In this document: piece after piece, positions 9,308 through 17,819 of the stretch
How the letters are laid out: each line of letters begins with the position of its first letter
How positions within the stretch are numbered: the stretch's first letter is position 1
From: Bdellovibrionales bacterium
GTDB taxonomy: Bacteria; Bdellovibrionota; Bdellovibrionia; Bdellovibrionales; UBA1609
Direction of reading: 5' to 3'
Length of the DNA: 64,000 nt
Assembly: GCA_016714165.1 (NCBI GenBank)
Contig: JADJNU010000002.1
Location: 806,001 to 870,000 of the forward strand
Program-made: the position numbers and the translations under genes
Notes under the pieces: generated by a model
Told to the model about the DNA's origin: nothing
The model's input: only the letters and a program-made list of their open reading frames with translations
The model's database searches: none

Positions 9308-10147
9308 ATGAAAACTGAATGTTTTAATAAAGGCCAAATAGCTATTAATCTTGTGCTTGTCAGAACCATTTATCCAAGCAATATCGGCTCAGTGGCCAGA
9401 GTTATGGGAAACATGGGGGCCCATCGCCTCATTTTGGTTGATCCACAGTGTGAGATCAATTCAAAGGCTCGAGAGGGGGCCGCTGGTGCTCAAAAATACT
9501 TGGCATCACGATCAATCTACTCCCATTGGGATGAATTTTACCAAAATGAAAGTTCTGGCATCAGGATTGGACTGACACGCAGGACCGGAAAACTCCGCAC
9601 TGACATCTCACTGAACGAAGTGCTCCCCAAACTAAATCTGAATCTTTCTGATTCATCGCCTCTTCAAATCTATCTGATTTTTGGCCCAGAGGACAATGGA
9701 CTCTCTGCCGATGATTTGGCCCTATTAAATTTTTCAGCAAGCCTTCCCATCTTCGGTGAATTTCCAAGCATGAATCTGTCGCACGCAGTTTTATTGGCTT
9801 GCTACCTCGTAAGACACTGGGCACAAGACCTTTCGATCAACGAAATGACCCCAGATATGATTGACCAGCCAAAAATGAAACCTCAAGAGAGCATAAACGG
9901 TAAGCTCAAAAACAGTGGCCTCTATTTTCCCGATCAGTCAATCCGAACTTGGTTGGAAGCAATCGGATTTTCTCTAGAAAAACGTCGGGCCAGTGCCTAC
10001 ACAACCATTCGACGCCTCTTACTTCAAAATCAACCCAGCGAAACAGAACTCCACGTGCTCGAGGCTGTTCTCCAGCAAAATATCAGAAAGCTCCGCAATG
10101 CCACAGTGGCCCAAAATGGATCGGCCGGTGATTCAACTCCAAATTGA
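9308..10147 (+). CDS. TrmJ-type tRNA/rRNA methyltransferase (SPOUT)
   Basis: 279 residues. The SpoU/TrmH fold is clear: an N-terminal LVRTIYPSNIGSVARVM with the conserved Asn-Ile-Gly, GLTRRTGKLR, IFGPEDNGLSADDL and the trefoil-knot end SMNLSHAVLLACYLV. The order and the C-terminal helical extension fit TrmJ (2'-O-methylation of tRNA position 32). The family also includes other 2'-O-methylases, so the exact site is inferred. The ATG at 9308 lacks a good ribosome site. The gene converges on the minus-strand signalling operon with a ten-base gap. Confidence 0.82.
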   Translation: MKTECFNKGQIAINLVLVRTIYPSNIGSVARVMGNMGAHRLILVDPQCEINSKAREGAAGAQKYLASRSIYSHWDEFYQNESSGIRIGLTRRTGKLRTDISLNEVLPKLNLNLSDSSPLQIYLIFGPEDNGLSADDLALLNFSASLPIFGEFPSMNLSHAVLLACYLVRHWAQDLSINEMTPDMIDQPKMKPQESINGKLKNSGLYFPDQSIRTWLEAIGFSLEKRRASAYTTIRRLLLQNQPSETELHVLEAVLQQNIRKLRNATVAQNGSAGDSTPN

Positions 10148-10157
10148 GCCAATTGTT

Positions 10158-12095
10158 TTATTTCTTTGTCTGCTTTTTGAAAAGACGACCGACGATCGAA
10201 GTGAGCTCTCCCGTGAACGTATCGGTATTAGTATCCTTAGGCATTCGAAGGCTTGAAATCTCCCGCCTCACATCAATCATCCCCGGATCAATTGCGAGTG
10301 CCTTATCAAACTGAGCGAGGGCTCCTTCTAAATCGCCTGATACCTTTTTAACAAGTCCGGATACAAATAGATAGATCGGATTCCTACGATCTTCCGCCTT
10401 AATTCGATCCATTTTTTTTTGAACTTCCTTGAGAACATCCTCGGGCAGTCTGTCTCCGTAAGCCTTGATTGTCGCCCAGCTCCAGTACATGTACAGGTTG
10501 TCACTCGGATAAGACTTAATGCTTTCGTTTAGCTTTTCAAGAGATTCTTTCACCTTTCCACGACGCAATAGTGCCAATCCTTCTTCCGTCAGCTTCTCAG
10601 ATATCATTTGTTTCTCAGCTTCCTTCTGTTTCTTGGATCGAATAAAACGATCTCTCTTTGCCTCATTACCCGCAACATCATAGGCATCGGATACAAGGGC
10701 ATAAACTCTGTTCACAATTAACTTCAGCTCCGCAGGGGCCGCCGAAGAAATCTTATCCGGGTGATTGGCTCTGGCAAATTCCTTGTAAATTTTTTCCGCG
10801 TCCTTTATTTCAACTTTTCCACCCGCCCCGAAATACTTAAAAATTTCGAACGGATCTTTTCCCTCGATATCACGAAGTATTGTTTTCAATCGCTGAAGCT
10901 GATCATCTCCCCCCTTTGCCCGCTTGACATCATCAAAGACGATCAATCGTCGAAGTGCAATAAAATGTATGACCCTGTAGAATTTTGTCTTGTCCCAATC
11001 ATGTACCTCAAGAATTTCCTCGATTGTCTTTTCCTTTGGAAGCTCCTCTAAGAAATCCGGACTCACTTCGCTCACGATCTTGTCGTAAATTTCATGGGAA
11101 GTCGAAAAGTCAGGACCCAATCTCATCGGGTGGTCAAGCCATGGAGAATAGAAATCCTCTAACCACTTCAAAGAATAATACTTGTTTATTACCTTGTAAT
11201 AGAAGGAATCCAGCATCGAAGAGGAAACTCCCTCGCCTAAGGATTTTACTCTCTCGGGCACAAAATTAATTTGAAGCTTCGATTCCTTTACCAGTTTTTC
11301 TAGGTCGTAAATAATTTGATCCTTCTTTATAAGTCCGGACGCATGAGGACTGATAAGATTTTCGGCTATAAGATTTTTAACCACGTCTCCCCGACGTTGT
11401 TTTTCAGGAAGCTCATCAAAATCAATGGTTGTTAAAAAACCTGCATCGACCAATAGCTTTCCCAACATTGATCCGCTATCGGCGGTGTCCACTTTGTCAA
11501 TGAATCCGTTGTTAAAATTAATTCCCGAAATATCACCATTTTCCGTCGCAAGATTCAAAAATCCTGATGACTCCGCATCTAGAAGTATAGATATAATCAA
11601 GGGCAGATCCAGGCCACTGATTTCATCGATACTCTCCAAGGCTTTCACGCGTTCTCTATCCGAAGCGTAGGGCTTCGATAATAACGCGTGGAGCGGCACC
11701 TTTGGAATGTCAATCAGCCGCTCCAGCTCCTTTTCAAGAACATCTACCAGAGCAGCATTCGAAATTGGTTTGGTAAAATACTCCTTAGCATGAGTTTTAC
11801 CTATTGCATCTTGAGCAAAGGCCCTATCTTTGAAAACTCCGCTCACAAAGATAATTGGGCCATCGCCGAATCGACTTTTACGTAACTCTTGAGCCAATTG
11901 CACGCCATTCATTCTCGGCAACATACAATCAATGATTGCACCGTGCACAGGCTTGATCCTTACCGAATTCAATGCATTTTCGGCCTTAGCTACAACGGTT
12001 GTTTTAAATCCAGCCCTTGCCACAACTTCGCTCAACGCTTGCCTTGAGCTTTCGTCATCGTCGACAATCAAAATGTTGATTTCATTCTTATTCAT
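10158..12095 (-). CDS. response regulator with PATAN, J-domain and TPR regions
   Basis: 645 residues and four parts. Residues 1-130 are a receiver (ILIVDDDESS, IDCMLPRMNG with the phosphoacceptor Asp, FTKPIS with the conserved Lys). About 145-285 resembles a PATAN/DUF4388 module (GFLNLATENGDISGINFNNG). About 415-475 is a J domain: FEIFKYFGAGG, then FARANHPDKI with the HPD triad that stimulates Hsp70 ATPase. The rest is TPR-like (ALLRRGKVKESLEKLNES; GDLEGALAQFDKAL). It is the last gene of the minus-strand signalling operon. A phospho-controlled Hsp70 co-chaperone is an inference from the domain order. No output DNA-binding domain is present. Confidence 0.8.
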   Translation of the reverse strand: MNKNEINILIVDDDESSRQALSEVVARAGFKTTVVAKAENALNSVRIKPVHGAIIDCMLPRMNGVQLAQELRKSRFGDGPIIFVSGVFKDRAFAQDAIGKTHAKEYFTKPISNAALVDVLEKELERLIDIPKVPLHALLSKPYASDRERVKALESIDEISGLDLPLIISILLDAESSGFLNLATENGDISGINFNNGFIDKVDTADSGSMLGKLLVDAGFLTTIDFDELPEKQRRGDVVKNLIAENLISPHASGLIKKDQIIYDLEKLVKESKLQINFVPERVKSLGEGVSSSMLDSFYYKVINKYYSLKWLEDFYSPWLDHPMRLGPDFSTSHEIYDKIVSEVSPDFLEELPKEKTIEEILEVHDWDKTKFYRVIHFIALRRLIVFDDVKRAKGGDDQLQRLKTILRDIEGKDPFEIFKYFGAGGKVEIKDAEKIYKEFARANHPDKISSAAPAELKLIVNRVYALVSDAYDVAGNEAKRDRFIRSKKQKEAEKQMISEKLTEEGLALLRRGKVKESLEKLNESIKSYPSDNLYMYWSWATIKAYGDRLPEDVLKEVQKKMDRIKAEDRRNPIYLFVSGLVKKVSGDLEGALAQFDKALAIDPGMIDVRREISSLRMPKDTNTDTFTGELTSIVGRLFKKQTKK

Positions 12096-12186
12096 GCACT
12101 AACTTGTCGGAAATAAATAAGAAAAAAATGATAGCCCATCGATTTATTGGAACTTTTTAGATGCTATCCAATTTCTCGGAGCTCTG

Positions 12187-12594
12187 TTATTCTCCGCCAT
12201 GCTTTCTCCATGCGTCTTCAAGACGCCTGGCCAGTGTCTCCAAATTAAACGGTTTAATCACATAGCCACTGACACCGCCAATCGCGGCAGTAATAACCGA
12301 GCCTTTTTCATTTTCTGTCGTCACAAGTAGAAATGGCAAGGATTTGAATTTCTCGTCACTTCGAACCGTGCGAAGAAAATCAAGCCCGCTGAGACCAGGC
12401 ATGTTCAAATCAGACAGCACGAGTTGAATGGGCGTTGGACTATTCACGTAAAAATTGAGTTTCCCGAGGCCCTCATTCACATCTGACGCCGCAACAATTT
12501 TCCTGAAACCTAGACTAGCTAATCCATCGACGATTACTCGACGAATGTTGACAGAGTCATCGACCACCAAAATGTGTGTGTCCTTTGTAAACAT
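12187..12594 (-). CDS. CheY-like single-domain response regulator
   Basis: 135 residues, a stand-alone receiver. Acidic pocket in ILVVDDSVNI, phosphoacceptor Asp in LVLSDLNMPGLSG, Thr in LLVTTEN, Lys in GYVIKPFN. No output domain. The start is taken at the ATG 12594 just behind GGTGAGG; an in-frame TTG at 12609 is possible but has no ribosome site. It sits between the CheA-like kinase gene (30 bases upstream) and the receiver-J protein, so the kinase is its likely phosphodonor. Confidence 0.88.
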   Translation of the reverse strand: MFTKDTHILVVDDSVNIRRVIVDGLASLGFRKIVAASDVNEGLGKLNFYVNSPTPIQLVLSDLNMPGLSGLDFLRTVRSDEKFKSLPFLLVTTENEKGSVITAAIGGVSGYVIKPFNLETLARRLEDAWRKHGGE

Positions 12595-12624
12595 ATCCTC
12601 ACCAATCAAAAAATAGACTCAACT

Positions 12625-14592
12625 TTAGGCGGATTTGGCCGGCCTAAATTCAAATGCCTTGTTATTTGGAACTACAATTATAACCTTTGTACCCAAATCA
12701 ACTTCCGACTCCACCCTCACTTTTCCTCCCAAGCGCTGAACTTCACTTTTGACCGCATCCATCCCTACTCCCCTTCCCGAAAATTCGCCAGGGATAGATC
12801 GAGTTGAGAGTCCGGGATGAAATATAAATTGGATAACCTCACGATCATCATCGATCAATCTCTGATCCACACCAGTGAGCCTATCTCTTACAATTCCTCG
12901 AACGACTTCCGGAGAAATTCCAGCCCCATCATCGGAAATTATCAATTCAATCGACTCCCTACTCTCTAAGATGATTTTTCTCGTCGAAACGGTGATTTTT
13001 CCTGCCTCCGTTTTGCCCTTTTTCAGCCGCGAAACAGAATCCTCCAAACCATGATCTACCGCATTTCTAAAAACATGAACGAGTGACTCTAAAAGACAAC
13101 CATAACGATCGAGAGAAATGCGAACGTCTTCTCCAATAAATTCAATAGCTGCCACAGTTTTTCCCTGCTTTGCTGCGATCACCTGAATGACATCATTATA
13201 GTAGCTCAAAAGCGACCTCATCGATTGATTCAAGTATTTGTCCTGGATTTGAGATAGCTCTGGTTGGGGCATTCCAAGCTCCTGAAGACGTCTGAGAATC
13301 GCAAGAAATTCAGATGCCTCCAACTCCACCCTAGAGTCAGAATCGGGCGGTAAGAGCTTCAATATGTCCGTAAATTCAACAATAAACGCCTTATATCTCT
13401 GTTCAAATCTCTTCAGTGAAAGGCGGTAGGGCTTTAGCAGATGAGAAGGATCCTCGCCCGCTTCAAGTATTCTTAGCGGCTCAAGACAATCTTGACATTC
13501 CCTGCAGGCGTCTCGAATCTCGGCGGCTGAAAATACGCTCGACTCTCCTTCAATTGTGTGCAATCGCCTAAAAGCCTCGTCTGAATCGAAATCACGAGCA
13601 GCTCCTTCAGAAACTTGTTCTCTCAGAAAATCAATCCCTACTTGGGTAGCTTTTAAAAATCTTAGAAACTGATTACGATTTCTGAAGATTTTCAAAATCA
13701 ATTGTGCGTGCTTCTTTTCCTTTTCTAATTCCCTTTGAGCTTCCCTCTCCAGGGTTTTATCTGTGGCAACCAAAACAAGCTGTGAGGGAGCTCTCCCCTC
13801 TTCTCCAATCGGGTAATAATCAAGACAAATCTCGTTTCCCTTTGTATGCCGATAGCGATTCGGGGCCAAATCGACAAGACTTTCGAATGGCAAAGACTGA
13901 GCAAAGACCGCCTCGCACCACATGTCAAATTGCACTCGATCCGCTCCCTCAAGTCTCAGAACATCATCTATAACTTTTCCTCCTGGTGCCGATTCTAGAA
14001 TTTCCAAACAGGCCTTTGTAAAGATCTCCGAGACTTTTCTATCTGCGCCAAATACCAAAAAACCTTGCCCCAAACTTTCCATAATGGCTCTCAACAAACG
14101 ACTCACTTCAGATAACTCAAGAGTGCGCTCGCTCACCATTTTTTCAAGATTCCTCGAGTAATCCTCTAACTTCGATTGAGCTGCCTGAAGCCGCTGAATG
14201 TATTCTTCCTTTTCTCCAATTTCTGACCTGTATTTTCCGACCAAAATTTCCTCAAGTGTCACATCCCGCAAAATAACCAACCAATTGGAACACTCTGCCT
14301 GCTTAGCAAGGGGAAATATTGCGATTTGTACCTTTCCATTTTTTCCGTTCCTCAATTTATATTGCACTTCACGGTAGGCCGTTTCCTCAACCATCCCCCA
14401 AGTCCCCCCGGGCATGACAAATAATGAAAGATCGTCAAACGCGACAAAATCATGAAGTGAAGCAGCTTTGGAAAGTCTCTTAAGGGACGTTTCCAAAAAT
14501 GATGTTGCCGCTTCGTTCGCATAGGTCACTCGCCGATTTTCATCGACGACAAATACGGGATCCAGCAATGGATCATACAAACTGTAATTCAT
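12625..14592 (-). CDS. CheA-like hybrid histidine kinase with PAS and HPt
   Basis: 655 residues, with no membrane segment. Residues 1-120 are a PAS-like domain (PVFVVDENRRVTYANEAA), followed by a coiled coil (about 125-170) and a second PAS-like part (170-285). An HPt domain follows with RRLHTIEGES; His345 should be the phosphosite. The C terminus is a CheA-type ATPase: HVFRNAVDHGLE (N box), ISDDGAGIS (G1), IFHPGLSTR (F box) and SGRGVGMDAV (G2). There is no CheW-like domain, so it is not a chemotaxis CheA. The ATG at 14592 overlaps the STAS stop by one base (TGATG), showing translational coupling. Confidence 0.85.
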   Translation of the reverse strand: MNYSLYDPLLDPVFVVDENRRVTYANEAATSFLETSLKRLSKAASLHDFVAFDDLSLFVMPGGTWGMVEETAYREVQYKLRNGKNGKVQIAIFPLAKQAECSNWLVILRDVTLEEILVGKYRSEIGEKEEYIQRLQAAQSKLEDYSRNLEKMVSERTLELSEVSRLLRAIMESLGQGFLVFGADRKVSEIFTKACLEILESAPGGKVIDDVLRLEGADRVQFDMWCEAVFAQSLPFESLVDLAPNRYRHTKGNEICLDYYPIGEEGRAPSQLVLVATDKTLEREAQRELEKEKKHAQLILKIFRNRNQFLRFLKATQVGIDFLREQVSEGAARDFDSDEAFRRLHTIEGESSVFSAAEIRDACRECQDCLEPLRILEAGEDPSHLLKPYRLSLKRFEQRYKAFIVEFTDILKLLPPDSDSRVELEASEFLAILRRLQELGMPQPELSQIQDKYLNQSMRSLLSYYNDVIQVIAAKQGKTVAAIEFIGEDVRISLDRYGCLLESLVHVFRNAVDHGLEDSVSRLKKGKTEAGKITVSTRKIILESRESIELIISDDGAGISPEVVRGIVRDRLTGVDQRLIDDDREVIQFIFHPGLSTRSIPGEFSGRGVGMDAVKSEVQRLGGKVRVESEVDLGTKVIIVVPNNKAFEFRPAKSA

Positions 14593-15074
14593 CAGCTCTT
14601 TTTCAGGAATTTAAAGTACTTATTTTCGATAACATCCATTTCCATGGCTTCTCCTGACTGATCACATTTGATTCCAGGTGGTGGCATGATCTCGCCATCG
14701 TCTTTGAACTCCATTCCCTTTCTGAAAATGACCATTTTTTCAGTGCCTGAACTTTCGCAATAATAGGGCACATAAAAGCTATCAACCGCCCCATCTTTGG
14801 GAAGAAATCCAGCCACCATATTGATCTGATCAACGATGACTTTGGGACAGTGCCGATAGATGATTTTACTACCCTGAGGGGCAGTTCTAATCCACTTTAT
14901 CCATTCGCGAATTCCACAGGAATTAATGGATGCCACCTTATCTAAGTCCAAGACAACTTGAGTGCCCGGCGGAATCTCAATATTTCCGAAATTGGCGTCC
15001 TCATTGATAGATCCAGAAATGACCATCAACAGACTTTCCTTATCTTTCTTTTTCTCGATCCTAAACTCGCTCAT
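14592..15074 (-). CDS. STAS-domain protein, phosphosite Ser replaced by Cys
   Basis: 160 residues. The N-terminal 110 residues have the STAS fold of anti-sigma-factor antagonists: GTQVVLDLDKVASINSCGIREW matches LDL..V..xDSSGLG. The loop that carries the phosphorylated Ser in SpoIIAA reads NSCG here, so the phosphosite position is Cys and ordinary phosphorylation is unlikely. The C-terminal half has FYVPYYCESSG and ends in a short charged helix. The start is ATG 15074 after AAAGGAGGAGG. It lies between a GHKL ATPase and a CheA-like kinase, which points to partner switching. The function in this group is not known to me. Confidence 0.78.
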   Translation of the reverse strand: MSEFRIEKKKDKESLLMVISGSINEDANFGNIEIPPGTQVVLDLDKVASINSCGIREWIKWIRTAPQGSKIIYRHCPKVIVDQINMVAGFLPKDGAVDSFYVPYYCESSGTEKMVIFRKGMEFKDDGEIMPPPGIKCDQSGEAMEMDVIENKYFKFLKKS

Positions 15075-15097
15075 TTTCTTCCTCCTCCTTTTAATAT

Positions 15098-15997
15098 TCA
15101 AAATTCATGAAAATGCAAATTCTTCGGTTCTTCCTCGCGCTTTCTCGCACTCATACCCACGGGAATTTTGCAGAACACCAAGGTCTGACGACCCTTTTGA
15201 ACAGCAATGTGGTAGGAAATTGAAAGCTTAAATAACATAAATGAACCAATGCCTGCTCCGCCTACGCCTGACCAATTCACATTTTCAGCAATACCACCTG
15301 TAAAGCAGGTCTGTATCCTCTTCAATAAGCTATCAATGTGCAAGCTGCCATATTCGTCAATACAGCCAATGACCAACTGTTTCTCGTGCACACCCGCAAA
15401 TAGAAGCCCCAACTTGCCCGCTCCTCTTCTTACTTTTTCAGAGTCCAAAGCAGGCGCCTCAAGTTTTCCTAACGAATTAACAAAGGGAGCATTATATATC
15501 GCGTTCATAACCATCTCATCCGCCGCACTCAAAGATTCCGTGACTAAAGTCTGGTTTTTTAATTCCTTTTCCGCCCATATTCTAAAGGCATCCAAAACTG
15601 ATTTTTTATCATCAGATCCTGAAAATCGTGCAGAAAACCCCCTCAAAGAGGACTCCACTTGATCACTAAAAACACCGGGACGCAGCATTGCTGACAATGG
15701 ATACTGCATTGCTCTCTGCGGATACGCCGTCAAATAGGAGGCAGCTAAAATCTCTGTAGGAAAATAGGTCCCACTTGCCTGGCAAATATGATTTGCTTTC
15801 TGAGTTATGGCAAAATCAATCACCCTTTCCGGACTTTCATTAGAGCAAACACCAATAAAATTTCCACCCCCCAATCTCTGAGAAGGAGAGCCTTGCGGCA
15901 AATCTACAACCTGGATTCTATGGCGAAGGTCTATGGGAATAATATCCACCACAGAATTTTCATTTTTTTTGGCAACGTCCACAGTATTCTCCGACAC
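15098..15997 (-). CDS. GHKL ATPase-like anti-sigma/partner-switch protein
   Basis: 299 residues. The second half resembles the SpoIIAB/RsbW kinase fold: an N-box-like helix ADEMVMNAIYN at about 165, CIDEYGSLHIDSLL where the G1 strand should be, and a glycine loop GVGGAGIGSFMLF near residue 245. The G1 motif DxGxG is altered, so ATP binding is uncertain. The first 130 residues form a separate domain with no family I recognise. It is the first gene of the operon (GTG start at 15997) and lies 23 bases before the STAS gene. Anti-sigma-like binding of the STAS protein is inferred from context. Confidence 0.62.
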   Translation of the reverse strand: MSENTVDVAKKNENSVVDIIPIDLRHRIQVVDLPQGSPSQRLGGGNFIGVCSNESPERVIDFAITQKANHICQASGTYFPTEILAASYLTAYPQRAMQYPLSAMLRPGVFSDQVESSLRGFSARFSGSDDKKSVLDAFRIWAEKELKNQTLVTESLSAADEMVMNAIYNAPFVNSLGKLEAPALDSEKVRRGAGKLGLLFAGVHEKQLVIGCIDEYGSLHIDSLLKRIQTCFTGGIAENVNWSGVGGAGIGSFMLFKLSISYHIAVQKGRQTLVFCKIPVGMSARKREEEPKNLHFHEF

Positions 15998-16147
15998 GTG
16001 TACCCACTCAACCGCTGAAATTGATTCATAGAATCACATTCCATTTGAGCTTTCCTCACTGGTACTTATCGGTAAATTTCGGCAACATTTAAGGAAACGG
16101 AACATATGAGGTGTCGGATCTCAATATGGTGCGTTCGTTCAAATCGG

Positions 16148-17275
16148 CTAACGAAATTTGAGACGACCCGAAATCATGAGGTCCCCATCGTATGCGGTAG
16201 TTCGAGGCGATTCCAACTCGGGACATTGATCCAGCTCTTGACCAGCCAATCCGCAGGTCCAAGATAAGCCCGACGGATAACCCAAGATTTTTGGAGCCAA
16301 AAATAAATACAGTCGGTCAACAGCATGCTGAACCAGATAGTTTGAAAATGTGCTCGCTCCACCTTCGACAAAAATCGAGCAAATGCCCTTTTCAAAAAGA
16401 CGCCGAGAAAGATCATTCAAATCAATCTTAGAGTCTTCCAAATTGACAAGCATTTCAGTGTGTCCATCACTTGGTGGCGAGGAACTAGATTTCGATACCA
16501 CCTGAATAATGTCGCTAGGAGAATGTGAATGAGAAAATCTGTAAATTCCCAAATTGCTACCAAGTCGCATGTCTGGATCAAGTACAACCACCTTATTGGG
16601 TTTCTCCCCAAACCACTCACTTCGTACATTTAACTGCGGATTGTCTGACTTAATAGTCCCATTTCCAACCAATACGGCCTGATAACATCCTCTCAAATAG
16701 TGAACGGCCTCTCTGGACTTCACATTGGTAATCCACTTGACCTTTCCGCTATGATCCGCAACAAATCCGTCCAATGTAATAGCCGCCTTCATCCCGACAA
16801 AGGCTCTTCTTTCAAGAATATTCACCAAAAAAACTTCCAAAAGCTCCGCTAGCTCAAGACTATGAGGCCCTGTCCATTCTTCTACATGAATACCAAACTG
16901 ACGAATTTTTGCTATGCCCCGTCCCGCCACCATTGGGTTTGGGTCTTTCATTCCAAATACAACTTTTCTTAGAGGTAGCTCTGCCAACTGATCAGCGCAC
17001 GGAGGAGTTTTGCCAAAATGCCCACAGGGCTCTAAAGTAACGAAAACGGAAGCATCTTTCAGTCGCTCAGAATCCCTAACTGATCTGATGGCCTCTACTT
17101 CGGCGTGAGGCGCTCCGTATTTGGTGTGAAAACCCTTTCCTATCAAAAATCCATTTTTATCCAAAATGACACAGCCAACGGGGGGGTTGGGAGCAACAAA
17201 TCCTATTCCCTTTCTTGCTTCAAGAATAGCCATATTCATCGCTGCTTCTTCGGATAAAGGAACCTCTCCCATCAC
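16148..17275 (-). CDS. ribD: bifunctional riboflavin deaminase/reductase
   Basis: 375 residues, the normal RibD length. The N-terminal deaminase domain has the zinc ligands HAEVEAI and EPCGHFGKTPPCA. It converts the first pyrimidine intermediate made by GTP cyclohydrolase II. The C-terminal NADPH reductase follows (MKAAITLDGFVADHSGKVKWI, VLVGNGTIKSDNPQLNVR, IFVEGGASTFSNYL). The start is one of two adjacent ATGs at 17275. No other rib gene is nearby and I see no FMN riboswitch in the short divergent gap to the rhodanese gene. Confidence 0.92.
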   Translation of the reverse strand: MMGEVPLSEEAAMNMAILEARKGIGFVAPNPPVGCVILDKNGFLIGKGFHTKYGAPHAEVEAIRSVRDSERLKDASVFVTLEPCGHFGKTPPCADQLAELPLRKVVFGMKDPNPMVAGRGIAKIRQFGIHVEEWTGPHSLELAELLEVFLVNILERRAFVGMKAAITLDGFVADHSGKVKWITNVKSREAVHYLRGCYQAVLVGNGTIKSDNPQLNVRSEWFGEKPNKVVVLDPDMRLGSNLGIYRFSHSHSPSDIIQVVSKSSSSPPSDGHTEMLVNLEDSKIDLNDLSRRLFEKGICSIFVEGGASTFSNYLVQHAVDRLYLFLAPKILGYPSGLSWTCGLAGQELDQCPELESPRTTAYDGDLMISGRLKFR

Positions 17276-17445
17276 TCAGAAAATCCCCATGCTAAGACCA
17301 TCAAAATTCCTCTCGTTGCGAAAATTTTCACTATGACTTGGATCTTCAATTGATCTAAAAGATCATGAAAGCTATAGATAGTAAAGGTTCTGCCTCCTTT
17401 TTCCCGCGAAACCCAACCCTAAGGCAGATTGACGAGGATTTTAGT

Positions 17446-17817
17446 ATGACAAATGCACACGTTGATTTTAGCTCAAAAATGCCAAATCCAAACTGTCGCG
17501 GAGTCGTTGACATCTCTCCGGAAGAACTTTTTGAAAAGAGATCTCATGTCAAGCTTATTGATGTCAGAGAACTTAGCGAATTTACCGGTGAACTCGGTCA
17601 CATTCATGGAGCCAAATTAATCACTCTTAATCTCCTTCCAGAAAAGATCGGGGAAGTGCCGCGAGATGCCACTGTTGTATTTATTTGTCGTAGCGGGGGC
17701 CGTAGCGCACAAGCAACTGCCTTCGCGCTAGAAAATGGTTTTTCTTCTGTTTACAACATGAAGGGCGGAATGCTTTTATGGAATCAACTCGGATTTGAAA
17801 CGGAAGGAGGAAAATAA
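17446..17817 (+). CDS. rhodanese-domain sulfurtransferase
   Basis: 123 residues from the ATG at 17446, which has GACGAGGA eight bases upstream. An in-frame ATG at 17365 adds 27 unrelated residues. A single rhodanese domain is visible: LIDVRELSEFTGELGHIHGA, then the active loop FICRSGGRSAQA with the catalytic Cys, and GFSSVYNMKGGMLLW. These enzymes move sulfane sulfur to thiols or act in sulfur relay. It ends two bases before the next start, so it likely shares a transcript with the HAD nucleotidase. Confidence 0.87.
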   Translation: MTNAHVDFSSKMPNPNCRGVVDISPEELFEKRSHVKLIDVRELSEFTGELGHIHGAKLITLNLLPEKIGEVPRDATVVFICRSGGRSAQATAFALENGFSSVYNMKGGMLLWNQLGFETEGGK

Positions 17818-17819
17818 CC

